Shown one piece after another: positions 1 through 10,131 of a stretch of 64,000 nucleotides of DNA. Within the stretch, counting starts at the first letter, position 1, and every line of letters begins with the position of its first letter. The notes under the pieces were generated by a model, which saw nothing but the letters and a program-made list of their open reading frames with translations, was not told the DNA's origin and did not search any database. Made by a program: the position numbers and the translations under genes. The DNA is from Eurosta solidaginis (lineage: Eukaryota; Arthropoda; Insecta; Diptera; Tephritidae), in contig NC_090319.1 of NCBI RefSeq assembly GCF_040869045.1, positions 279,903,693 through 279,967,692 of the forward strand, written 5' to 3'.

Positions 1-404
1 TTTTCCCCGGACTTGGACCTGCAACCTGCATACCACATGGAATCGAGTTAAACCATGATATTGAAACCATATTCTGTTATTTATGAGAACCAGTTGCATG
101 CCGCTCCGTCAGATTTTGAGCTCAATTTCTACATTTTCATATGTTGAAAATATCTTCATATCTTTGCTACTCTCAACTACCTGTCATCGAATCTTGGCCA
201 TGACTTGAGCGTTAAATAGTGTGATTTTATTTAAATTTATATTGCACAGTTTTCACTTGCTTTACAATGTTTGTTAAACGATTTTTTGATTTACTATTAT
301 CACGGTGTATTTAATCTTCGAAAATAAAGTGAAGTGTGTTGATTGGCTTTAGAGTGGCGGCTATTTAGGCTTATTAGTACTTCGTACCATCACAAACATA
401 CATA
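1..404. other. AT-rich sequence, nothing recognised
   Basis: No open frame with coding character, inverted repeat or similarity to the dispersed families elsewhere in the window is visible. It ends where the foldback element's terminal repeat begins. Confidence 0.4.
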
Positions 405-1275
405 TACAGCAGCGAACACGAAAAAAAAGTGGCAATTTTTATCAAATTTCGTCAAATAAATTTTTCTTTTATTGGTTTGCTGAGAAGAGCATTAATAACT
501 GTTAATTTAAACAAAAGTTATTATCGATAATTTAAGAGAAAATTTCTATGAATTTTGTAAATGAATCTAAGCGAACCACTCCCAAAAATGGTTTTGCAAA
601 AGTTCGAAAATTTGGGAATATTTTTCGAAAATTTCGAATTTTTTATTGGGAGTTTTCTGAATTTTTTTAGTATGCAGTTTTATAGTCTAATCGATTCTAT
701 TCTAAGAAAATATAAGTTATACTTTCTTTTATTTCATATTGATTTTTAACAAAGTAAAGAATAAAGCTGTATAAGAAAATATAAAATACCCTTCCGAAAA
801 ATTGTCAAAAACCAAGTCAAATTTTAACAGATCTACAATTTGTACTTTTTTCACCAAAATTGATGGCGCTACAAAATTGCGTTATAGCAAAAAAAAATAC
901 ATAAAACTGTAAATGTTGATTGAAATGGGTTGTTGATTGAAATGGGAAAAATAATTGAAATAAATACAGTTCACCCCTGAGGATGAAGATGATTATCGAA
1001 ACGTCGGGTTGTGGAGTGGAGTGTTTTGACTTGCACTAAAGCAAGGTCAAATTAAAGCCTATTTTTATTAATTTATTTGCAAATTAAAAGTTCGAAAGTT
1101 TCGAGAAATTTTCTAGAATTTTCGAATATGTTCGAAAACCTTTTTGATATTGGTTTGTATAATATCAGTTACGAAATTCATAAAAGTATTTTCTTGAATT
1201 ATCGAAAAAAAATAAAAATTTATTGAAGAAATTTGATAAAAATTGCTACTGCTATTTTCGTGTTCGTTGCTGTAG
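405..1275. repeat. Foldback (long inverted repeat) element, copy F1
   Basis: The left end reads ACAGCAGCGAACACGAAAA followed by a GGCAATTTTTATCAAATTTC-like stretch; the right end is its reverse complement (TTGATAAAAATTGCTACTGC, then TTCGTGTTCGTTGCTGTAG). Similarity continues inward: TATGCAGTTTTATAGTCTAA near 671 pairs with a CTACAAAATTGCGTTAT-type block near 872. No protein is encoded; the ORFs here are low-complexity frames. An unrelated segment at about 905-1085 interrupts the right arm. Other copies occur at 26150, 29222, 46041, 49002, 52270 and 57919, with a fragment at 61310. Confidence 0.75.
905..1085 (+). mobile_element. Penelope-like 3' fragment inserted in F1 (tentative)
   Basis: This segment has no counterpart in the other foldback copies. 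It starts near a direct duplication (TTGATTGAAATGGG twice, at about 916 and 934). It contains CCTGAGGATGAAGATGATTA followed by TCGAAACGTCGGG, a motif I associate with 3' ends of Penelope-like retroelements. A related motif lies beside a GIY-YIG remnant at 50145-50690. No coding remnant is visible, so the assignment rests on the motif alone. Confidence 0.35.
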
Positions 1276-1737
1276 GTACATATGTATATATGCACGCAAG
1301 ATGAAATTCATTTAACTTGTTTTTAATTAGAAAGTTAAAAATATAAAATTTGATATTAACATTTGCACAAAACTTCTCTGATGTGCCGAAAAGTTCAAAT
1401 TTATTTGGCATTAAATACTGAATATTTATTTTATCTGCAACAATTACGAAAGGAACTATTTCTGATTCGATTTTTTCTGACTCTTCAAAATCTTTTGAAG
1501 ATTTTGGATTACGTTGTCACTACTCAGTTAGACATTATTTTTTTCGTTCTTCATAACACTGGCCGCTCTCTCAAGAAGGCAGTCACAATAATCTGATCCA
1601 GCCTAGTTTCAAAATGTTTTTCACCATGTAAGACATGCTGCTGTCTATTTACCTCAATTAAATAAGTTGAGCAATTATTTGTGCCTAGTAAATTATCTGA
1701 CAACACCCACTATTAGCTTGCTATAGCTAACTACAAC
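1276..1737. other. Unassigned AT-rich sequence
   Basis: A short open frame at 1363-1596 has Leu/Phe-rich composition expected of AT-rich DNA and no recognisable domain. I see no other structure. Confidence 0.35.
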
Positions 1738-3305
1738 AAGTAAGGAAGGCAAAGTTCGGGTGTAACCGAACATTACATACTCTGCTGAGAGCTTTGGAGA
1801 CAAAATAAGGGAAAATCACCATGTAGGAAAATTAACCTAGGGTAACCCTGGAATGTGTTTGTATGACATGGGTATCAAACGGAAGGTATTAAAGAGTATT
1901 TTAAAAGGGAGTGGGCCTTAGTTCTATAGGTGCACGCCTTTTCAAGATATCGCCATAAAGGTGAACCAGGGGGTTACTCTAGAATGCGTTCGTACGGTAT
2001 GGGTAGCAAATGAAAGGTGTTAATGAGGGTTTTAAACGGGAGTGGCCTTTAGTTGTATATGTGAAGGCGTTTTCGAGATATAGACCATAATGTGAACCAG
2101 GGTGACCCAGAACATCATCTGTCGGGTACCGCTAATTTATTTATATATGTAATACCACGAACAGTATTCCTGCCAAGATTCCAAGGGCTTTTGATTTCGC
2201 CCTGCAGAACTTTTTCATTTGCTTCTACGTAATATGGTAGGTGTCACATCCAGTTTACAAAGTTTTTTCTAAAGTTATATTTTGCGTCAATAAACCAATC
2301 CCCTTTTTCATATTTGGTATAGAATTATGGCATTTTTTTCATTTTTCGTAATTTTCGATATCGAAAAAGTGGGCGTGGTCATAGTCGGATTTCGCCCTTT
2401 TTGATACAAAGATAAAGTGAGTTCAGATAAGTACGTGAACTAAGTTTAGTAAAGATATATCGATTTTCGCTCAAGTTATCGTGTTAGCTGCCGAGCGGAA
2501 GGACAGACGGTCGACTGTGTATAAAAAGTGGGCGTAGCTTCAACCGTTTTCGCCCATTTTCACAGAAAACAGTTATCATCATAGAATGTATGCCCCTACC
2601 AAATTTCACAAGGATTGGTAAATTTTTGTTCGACTTATGGCATTAAAAGTATCCTAGACAAATTAAATGAAAGAGGGCGGAGCCACAGCCCTTTTGAAAT
2701 TTTCTTTCGTTTTTGTATTTTGTTGCACCATATCATTATTGGAGTTGAATGCTGACATAATTTACTTATATACTGTAAAGATATACAAAATTTTGTTAAA
2801 ATTTGACTTACAAAAATTTTTTTTTAAAAAGTGGGCGTGTTCGTCATCCGATTTTGCTAGTTTTTATTTAGCACACATACAGTAATAGGAGTAACGTTCC
2901 TGCCAAATTTCATCATGATATCTTCAGCGACTGCCAAATTGCAGCTGGCTAAACTTTTAAATTACCTTCTTTTAAAAGTGGGCGGTGCCACGCCCATTGT
3001 CCAACATTTTACTAATTTTCAATTCTGCGACATAAGGTCAACCCTCCTACCAAGTTTCATCGCTTTATCCGTCTTTGGTAATGAATTATCGCACTTTTTC
3101 GGTTTTTCGAAATTTTGATATTGAAAAAGTGGGCGTGGTTATAGTCCGATTTCGTTCATTTTAAATAGCAATTTCTTTTTTCGCCCAGATCATTTTGATA
3201 TATAGAAGTCTATATCTATCTCGATTAGTTTATGCTGTTACGGATTACCGTTATGCGAACAAAATTAATATACTCTGTGAGTTCTGCTCAGATGAGTATA
3301 AAAAT
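1738..3305 (+). repeat. Dispersed repeat, family B, long copy
   Basis: It opens with AAGTAAGGAAGGCAAAGTTC then GGGTGTAACCGAACATTACA; GTTCGG and CCGAAC form a 6-bp inverted pair. It closes with AATATACTCTGTGAG and ATGAGTATAAAA. Inside, GC-rich boxes of the type GTGGGCGTGG or its near-complement recur at about 2369, 2528, 2673, 2831, 2978 and 3129, spaced about 145-159 bp. Each is followed by a CCGATTTCG-like block and later a 'CCAAATTTCA' block. No convincing coding frame is present. A second copy lies at 19067-19498 and continues at 23532-23610 after a retroelement insertion. Confidence 0.75.
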
Positions 3306-3846
3306 TATATATATTTTCTACAAGTACATTGTTGTTATAAATCGCTTAGATATTCATATTAATTGCTTTGGTATTCTTGTTACAATCGATATCTTTAATA
3401 ATTGAGTGTGAGGTTAGCTTGAGCAATTAGCAATTTTATATGAAAATTTGATAAATGAACGTAGGAGGTTTTTGTGTTGACAAAGAACTAGTTGTTGTAG
3501 TACAATGTATTGCAATTAAATTATTGCTCACAAGGCCTAGTGAAGCGATTATATGTTAACCAAAAATGGTATTTCCTCATTGTCACAACAATTTTATATC
3601 AGATCAATCGATTGTAGACATTAATTGTTTAAATTTGAGCTACATATATGTATATATAGAATTTATATACATTTATTGCATACATATATTTTACAAACTT
3701 TTACGCAAGACTCCGACCGCTTGGCAATTCTTTTAGCAATGCGGGTATTCCAAAGTGGTAAATTGGAAATTTTGACTTGGTTTTGCTCAAATTTTACTCA
3801 AAGCGAGAGAAATTTCAACCGCACTTACATCACCAACGTAAATGCT
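3306..3846. other. Unassigned AT-rich sequence
   Basis: The short frame at 3625-3870 runs into the adjacent repeat and has no recognisable domain. Nothing else is supported. Confidence 0.3.
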
Positions 3847-5318
3847 ATTGTAACAAGTAAAGGTGTCTAAGTTCGGGAGTAACCGAACATTATAAGCTCA
3901 GCGTGAGCTTCAATTGTACATTACATTTCAGATAAATTAATTTTCTACATAACACGTGGCACCGCCCGTTTAAAAAAATGTGTCCCCATTTCCTCTTACA
4001 ATAAAACTTGATAAGTAAAAAAAAAAAAAAAAAACTTGATAAGTGAAATATCATTAATTCAAAACTATTTCTTGCTAAGTTATAGCTTAGTATTCTAGTC
4101 GACGATCCTTTTAAACTTGTTTTATATCTAAGTTGCCGTGGTCTTTAACCGAACCCGTCCATTTTTACTAGAAATATTTTCTGCTATAAGGAAAATATGT
4201 GTACACAATTTCATTACGATCCGTTAATTTTTCTTCGAGTTATGGCTCCCGAAACATAGAAAATTGCTTAGTCATAAAAGAGGCGGTGCCACACCCATTT
4301 TACAAAGTTTTAGTGTTTTCCAATTTAACGTTATAATTCAATTTAGAAAGTAAAATTCTATTGATACAAAGCTCTTTTTCGCTAAGATATAGCTTATTAT
4401 TTTCGTCTACGACCCTTTTAAAAACCTTTTATATAAAAGTGGGCGTGGTCTTTAACCGATCTCGTCCATTTTTTCTAGAAATATTTCCTATTACAGGGAA
4501 AATTTTTGTACCAAATTTTATGACGATCCGTTAATTTTTCTTCGAGTTATGGCTCCCGAAATATTGAAAATCCCTTAGTCATAAAACGGGCGGTGCCACG
4601 CCCATTTTTTAAAATTTGAAGTTTTTCCTATTTATTGTTATAAATGCACTTGGGAAATGAAATACCATTGATATAAAGCTCTTTTTTTGCAAAGACATAG
4701 CTTATTTTATTCGTCCACGACCCTTTTAAAAATCTTTTATATAAAAGTGGGCGTGGTCCTTAACCGATTTCGTTAATTTTTCTCCAATGCTTTCCTTATA
4801 GTAAATGCAACCTCTCTGCCAAATTTTCATACGATAGGTTTAACGATTTTTGATTTATTATTAATAATATTTGTAAAATTGATTTTATCACAAGTAGGCG
4901 TTGCCACGCCCATTTAACAATTTTTTTTCAAATTTTTATCGAGAGTCTCAATATTAGTCCACTCGTCAAATTTCAAAATTCTAGGTGTATTATTTACTAA
5001 ATTATGAGGTTTTTGTGTTTTCCAAAATGTTATATATATAAAAAGTCGGTGTGGTTATCACCCGATTTCGCTCATTTTCAATACCAATCTATTCTGGGTC
5101 CAGGTAAGCTAGCGTACCAAATTTGGTCAAGATATCTCAATATTTACTCAAGTTATCGTGTTAACAGGCAGACGGACGGACGGACGGACATGGCTCAATC
5201 AAATTTTTTTTCGATACTGATGATTTTGATATATGGAAGTCTATATCTATCTCGATTCCTTTATACCTGTACAACCAACCGTTACCCAATCAAAGTTAAT
5301 AACAATAGCAACAACAAC
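3847..5318 (+). repeat. Dispersed repeat, family A, copy 1
   Basis: It starts with ACAAGTAAAGGTGTCTAAGT then TCGGGAGTAACCGAACATTA, matching the copies at 50691-51796 (reverse) and 63713-64000. The subterminal AACACGTGGCACCGCCCG box is shared with both. It ends near 5300 after a GACGGACGGACGGACATGGC block and a GTTACCCAATCAAAGTTAAT block; the usual terminal GAGTATAAA stretch is replaced by CAACAACA-rich sequence. No credible ORF is present. A 13-nt duplication flanks a poly-A run at 4018-4036, consistent with slippage. Confidence 0.75.
4132..5054 (+). repeat. Quasi-tandem 300-308 bp modules inside the A repeat
   Basis: The block GTGGGCGTGG followed by CTTTAACCGAT recurs at 4132 (degenerate), 4439, 4747 and 5045 (degenerate), giving spacings of 307, 308 and 298 bp. 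Between each pair lies the sequence CGATCCGTTAATTTTTCTTC or a degraded form, then a GGCGGTGCCACGCCCAT box about 155 bp in. Each module therefore carries a GGGCGTGG box and an opposed CCACGCCC box about half a period apart. Confidence 0.75.
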
Positions 5319-5613
5319 AGTAGGTGGCAGCCATGATGCAATTACAAGGGGACTGACGTTGGCAGCTTCTCTTTCTAATCCGCCATCTTGAACTACCACT
5401 CTGAAACTCAATTTGCCTCTTTGCTAATACTAGGTTCAAACACACACCAAATTGGCAATTTATACTGTTTGGGCAATTTATTACGCAAATTGTCATATAA
5501 TAAATTGTAATAATAAATTGCCAATTTAAAAAAAAATGCGTAATAAATTGTTTCAACCTGCAAATGCAACATTGTAAAGTGTGTTTATTGAGTATATTTA
5601 AACGTCACTTACG
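5319..5613. other. Short spacer with an imperfect inverted repeat
   Basis: CCAAATTGGCAATTTATA at about 5449 is mirrored by TAATAAATTGCCAATTT at about 5511, an imperfect hairpin of roughly 80 bp rich in AATTTATT. It may be a small MITE, but no target duplication is evident. No gene is seen. Confidence 0.35.
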
Positions 5614-5860
5614 CATGGCTGAACTATATCGTTGGCTCATTTCATCAGCTGATTTTATGTCTTTCATTTCACTGGAGTAGGGACTGTCAAAAGAAGATGG
5701 CAAAATCGAAATGAAAACAAAACACTGAACACATTTTCTTACAACACACAAAAATTTCAAAGTTTTATGTTTTCATTCCATTCCATTCACCTAATACCAA
5801 CACGCGCATTTTGGCAGTCTCAACAAAGATATGTTGTTACTGTAGAGATGAGCCAACCAG
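5614..5860 (-). mobile_element. hAT-like MITE, CATGGCTCAAC family, 3'-damaged copy
   Basis: The left end CATGGCTGAACTATATCGTT and the right-end remnant TAGAGATGAGCCAACCA match the terminal inverted repeats of the copies at 45447-45709 and 46156-46413, in opposite orientation. The last 14 or so bases of the right terminus are missing, so no 8-bp duplication can be read. The interior has no coding capacity. Confidence 0.65.
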
Positions 5861-6211
5861 CTATCAAATTACTATTGTGTAAGTTAAATAGAGTTGTATG
5901 AACACCACTCAATTTAAATCGAAATGGCCTCAATTTATTTTTCTGTTTGAACATAGTATAAAGTACTTTTTCATTCAGAAGAAAGATTGTAGAAAAAACC
6001 AGACAAATTAATTTTCCTGGAAAAGTATGCAACGACATCACTTTTTTCTCCAACTCTGTTTTGTGTTGACTTTTCTTTCATTCAAATTGATGACAATTTT
6101 CATAAAAAATAATTTTGTTTATTTAACAAAATTAGAGAAATTTTAATATTATCCACACAAAATTAAGGTAATTTGTTTAAAATAATATTCATAATGTACA
6201 TCTAAATTCTT

Positions 6212-6340
6212 TTACCCTTTCCAGGTACTTTTTTCCTGATTTTTGCCGCTCCGAGTGTGGTCCAAAAGCATTTTTTCCACCCGTCGCAACATGGTCGACG
6301 TGGTTGGATCGAAAGACAGGATATGTAATGACTTTGCCAT
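6212..6340 (-). CDS. Possible 42-codon ORF or first coding exon
   Basis: The start context AAACAATGG is a strong insect initiation site. The frame begins MAKSLHILSFDPTTSTMLRR and continues with acidic/basic residues of ordinary composition, ending at TAA 6214-6212. A GGGTAAAAG donor-like site overlaps the end, so it could be a first exon. A TTTTCCAG acceptor-like site lies near 6020 on the same strand. Upstream, an AT-rich leader runs to the LTR element inserted at 6469. I do not recognise the protein. It stands out because nearby frames look non-coding, but 42 codons can arise by chance. Confidence 0.25.
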   Translation of the reverse strand: MAKSLHILSFDPTTSTMLRRVEKMLLDHTRSGKNQEKSTWKG

Positions 6341-6468
6341 TGTTTCGGGAGTTGGGAAAATTGATTAGGCTCTATTGGATGATATAGCGTGCTAGAGGCT
6401 ATATTTTCATTTGGACCAGTTACACTCTTGTTAACCCTTGCCAAAGTCGGCAAACATCACGTTTATAT

Positions 6469-7078
6469 TGTAACGAATTTACTTGCAAATCCTCTTATTT
6501 GCCCTTCTGCTAAGTTCGAATCACTAAACTGTTGAATAAATAACTCCAATATGTAATAATGCAAAATGGCCTTTATTAAAATACTTCACAATAACACTCA
6601 AACTGTGCAACGAATAGCTTGCTTAATAGCCACACTGATTGATAGCTCAATGAAACTACTATTCAAAATAATACTGCTCTTGCTCGCTAGATAGCGTCTT
6701 AATCAAAATCTCAAATCAAACTGAATTCCAGCGCCTCTACAATTGCGGCCTTTTATACTCTCGGATTTCAACGTTCGCATCTTCTAGGCGCTTCCAGAAT
6801 CTACTAGTCCAGCAGCTCTCAAACTTCTCAGCTGTAACTACAATTGCATTATTTTATAGTTTCTCATTGCATACTTTCAGGAGTATCTCAGATATATGCA
6901 TGTGTTTGTGCATTGACTCTCCGCTGCTCGTATACGTACATGTTACATATGTGTAGACGCAATTATTGTTTCGTTTATGTAGATACATAATGATTGATAT
7001 ATGGATGTGAATTCACGTCACTACTTTGCATCGGCTTAGAGACGATAGCATCGCTCAGTGCTGCTAACATTCGTTACA
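6469..7078 (-). repeat. 3' LTR of the gypsy-type element
   Basis: TG...CA-bounded LTR of 610 bp with 9-bp terminal inverted bases. The purine tract GTGGAGGGCAG (minus strand, about 7083-7093) adjoins its inner edge. It is flanked on the outside by ATAT. Confidence 0.9.
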
Positions 7079-7642
7079 CTGCCCTCCACCTAAATCTCTC
7101 GATCTATACGCTGCCAGCCTTTCCAAATGAACCACTCTTCTAATCCGTGGTTTCCCAGTGGTTTGTATGCGATAGATGGTATCACTGATCTTCTTCACAA
7201 CTTTGTACCTGCCTTCCCAACTGCACCGAATCTTGGAGGGAACACCTTTCCGCTGGTGAGGGTTGTATAACAGTACCAAATCTCCCTCCAAGAAACCTTC
7301 CGAATTTTTGTTCTCATTGTACCTGCGTTTCATCTTACTACTCATTAGCCTTGATCGTTCCCTCGCACTCTGTTGTTTGGCCAATGAACTTCTTCGCAGA
7401 GCTTGCACTTGACGGATTGACTTTGCATCATCATTATCGTCTGGACGTTTCACAACAGTAGTGCGCGCTGGCTTGAAACCACTCTTGCATTCCATCTGAA
7501 AAATTGTCGATGCCGTTCTTTTTCTCGCAGGTACTTTTAATTTCGGTTTAGTTGGCACATTCGATCCATCAACCTTTTCTTTTGACTTTCGTGGCCTTTG
7601 TCGAGTCTTCTCCAGTGTCGAGTGGTATATCCTGGTTCTCAT
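7064..7642 (-). pseudogene. Integrase C-terminal remnant of the gypsy-type element
   Basis: A 192-codon open frame whose C-terminal half reads like the DNA-binding tail of gypsy integrases: a Lys/Arg-rich helix (about residues 78-112), then GDLVLLYNPHQRKGVPSKI and a WEGRYKVVKKI...YRIQ beta-barrel segment, ending near the 3' LTR. Its start codon is inside sequence left by the deletion that removed RT, RNase H and the integrase core, so it is not an independent gene. It overlaps the end of the gag-protease frame in another frame at about 7570-7640, which marks the deletion junction. Confidence 0.8.
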
Positions 7643-9464
7643 AACGCATCACCCTTCTCTGCATATCGATCTTGATGTCGTGGTCAACCATGAAGTCCAC
7701 TCCCAATATGACTTCTTCAACGATCTTCGCCACAACGAATTTATGTAGAACCGTGACCTTTCCAATTAGGACTTCACATATCACTTCTCTCTGAACTTGG
7801 TTATACTCGCCAGTGACCGTACGCAACCTTGCTCCAGGTAACGGTTTTACTCTCCTGTTGACCAAGTCAGATCGGATCAAGGAATGAGATGCGCCCGTAT
7901 CTAAAGTCAGTACACGCTTTTTGCCATCCACATTCCCTCTGACGGTACGACTGCTTGATTTCCTTCCAATTTGCGACACAGATATCACAGGCCATTCAAT
8001 AGCCGGGGCAAGTTTTAGTTCTTTACATCCGACACGCTCTTGCTCATTTCCTCCAGCTTCGCGTTTACGGCCACCCACATTGTTGGAACTGTTAGGACCA
8101 AGATCGCAATGACGTGCAATGTGACCGGACTTCCCGCATTTGAAGCATTTGATAACTTTTTCACTCCGCTTTTGCGATCCTTTCAACGCCTCCAATATTG
8201 CGTCTACCCACTTTGGCCTTTCTACTTCCACACGACGTGCTTTGAAAACTGGCTTACACAGAAGCGACGCTGTTTCCTGAATCAGGGCTTGTAACACCTT
8301 TTCTGCGAATGTTGGCTTTGGGTTTGCGTATGTAGCTCGATTTGTTTCGACGTCCCGTATGCCATTTATAAAGCTCTGAATCTTTACCCTTTCAGTGTAT
8401 TCCACGGGTGCTTCCGCATTTGCTAAATGTGCTAGCCTTTCAATATCCGACGCAAACTCTTGCAATGTTTCACCAGGTCTCTGGAAGCGGTTCAGCAACT
8501 CCATTTGGTATATCTGTCTCCTATGGTCAGTTCCGTATCGTCTCTCTAGAGCGCCCATCAATGCTTCATAACAGTTCCGTTCGCCCTCTGGAGTGGTTTG
8601 TAAGATTTCAGCAGCAGATCCTTTCAATGCCACGAATAGTGCAGCAACTTTATCTTCAGCACTCCAGTTGTTCACTGCTACGGTCTTCTCAAACTGAATC
8701 TTAAACACCTGGAAAGGAACAGAACCGTCAAAGGATGGTGTTTTTACCTTTGGATTGCTTGCTGAAACAGCTGGGCGATTTAGTTGTAACTGCTCCATAC
8801 CACCTTTTAAATCATCTACTTCTGCCTGAAATTGAGCCATTTTTGCATCCTGCGCTTCCAGTTTTGATGATACCTGTTCCAAAATTTCTGCCGACATTTC
8901 AGATATACGTGCCTCCTGCGCTTCCAATTGAGATCCCATATATGTCTTTTGGTCTTCCAGTTGAGATGACACTTGCGACGTCATTTATGAAATACGTGCC
9001 TCCTGTGATTCCAGTTGGGATGCGATATATGTCTTCTGTTGTTCGAGCTGTGTTTCCATCTTGGATGTAATCTGTGTCGACATTTCTGACATACGCGTTT
9101 CTTGTGCTTCAATCTTCGATGTTATGCGTGTCTCATGCGATTCCAATTGTGATGCCATTTGTGACAACATTTCTGACATTTGCGACGACATTGATGCTAC
9201 TGTCGATGTTTGTGCAGATATTGCAGCCAATATCATGTTCAAGTCTGTGCTGGTAACTGTCTGCGATGTTTCGTTTTTCTCTTCAATTTTTGTTGTCTCC
9301 TCGCCATCAAGATGAAAGACATACTCTTCCACATCAATTCCTTCTGCTTCCATTGCCTCTCGTAGCCGTGCCTGAAGCTCAAGTTTAACGCCGCTTGTAT
9401 TCAATCCACGGCTCTCCAACTCCTTCTTTAGTTGCTGGATCTTCAATTCACCGAACATTGCCAT
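7569..9464 (-). pseudogene. gag-protease ORF of the gypsy-type element, one nonsense codon
   Basis: The frame starts at ATG 9464, 35 nt past the primer site. The N-terminus has a SAP-like motif (LKKELESRGLNTSGVKLELQ). It is followed by several heptad-like repeats with MSxxI and SQLESQEARIS units, probably a coiled coil, interrupted by TAA at 8985-8987 where the repeat expects Glu. The frame continues downstream for 471 codons: capsid-like helices (about residues 80-245), zinc knuckle CFKCGKSGHIARHC (near 280), and a protease with LDTGASHSL (near 360) and ILGVDFM. Normal translation would stop after 159 residues, so the copy is non-functional unless the stop is read through. Confidence 0.88.
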
Positions 9465-9498
9465 GTCCTTGTTGTCCTCTGGAATTTATTCAACAATT

Positions 9499-9513
9499 CC
9501 TCTTCTGACACCA
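9499..9513 (-). other. Primer binding site of the gypsy-type element
   Basis: Two bases inside the 5' LTR the minus strand reads TGGTGTCAGAAGAGG. This starts with TGG as expected for pairing with a tRNA CCA end, and resembles leucine-tRNA primer sites as I remember them. Confidence 0.7.
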
Positions 9514-9515
9514 AT

Positions 9516-10127
9516 TGTAACGAATTTACTTGCAAATCCTCTTATTTGCCCTTCTGCTAAGTTCGGATCATTAAACTGTTGAATAAATAACTCCAATATG
9601 TAATAATGCAAAATGGCCTTTATTAAAGTACTTCACAATAACACTCAAACTGTGCAACGAATAGCTTGCTTAATAACCAAACTGATTGATAGCTCAATGA
9701 AACTCTACTATTCAAAATAATGCTGCTCTTGCTCGCTAGGTAGCGTCTTAATCGAAATCTCAAATCAAACTGAATTCCAGCGCCTCTACAATTGCCGCCT
9801 TTTATACCCTCGGATTTCAACGTTCGCATCTTCTAGGCGCTTCCAGAATCTACTAGTCCAGCAGCTCTCAAACTTCTCAGCTGTAACTACAATTGCATGA
9901 TTTTATAGTTTCTCATTGCATACTTTCAGGAGTATCTCAGATATATGCATGTGTTTGTGCATTGACTCTCCGCTGCTCGTATACGTACATGGTACAAATG
10001 TGTAGACGCAATTATTGTTTCGTTTATGTAGATACATAATGATTGATCTATGGATGTGAATTCACGTCACTGCTTAGCATCGGCTTAGAGACGATAGCAT
10101 CGCTCAGTGCTGCTAACATTCGTTACA
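9516..10127 (-). repeat. 5' LTR of the gypsy-type element
   Basis: 612 bp, the same terminal bases as the 3' LTR, and differing from it mainly by scattered substitutions plus a 2-bp insertion near 9704. Outside flank is ATAT. Confidence 0.9.
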
Positions 10128-10131
10128 ATAT

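Larger units (their letters stand above)
6469..10127 (-). mobile_element. Gypsy-type LTR retrotransposon, internally deleted
   Basis: Two similar LTRs (610 and 612 bp) bound a 2.4-kb interior on the minus strand, and ATAT flanks both sides (6465-6468 and 10128-10131) as a 4-bp target duplication. The LTRs begin TGTAACGAA and end TTCGTTACA on either strand. The interior carries gag with a zinc knuckle, an aspartic protease, and only the C-terminal end of integrase; reverse transcriptase, RNase H and the integrase core are deleted. A primer binding site and a purine tract are present. The LTRs differ by roughly 16 substitutions and one 2-bp indel by eye, so the insertion is not brand new. Confidence 0.92.

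Noticed and set aside
2667..3118. Open frames inside repeat B (2667-2885, 2915-3118) as small genes
   Set aside because: They follow the repeat's GC boxes and the equivalent frames are not kept in the copy at 19067.
7921..9315. Plus-strand open frames across the gag region (for example 7921-8112, 8408-8704, 8735-9070, 9061-9315)
   Set aside because: They are antisense shadows of the retrotransposon gag-protease frame on the minus strand, which has recognisable domains.
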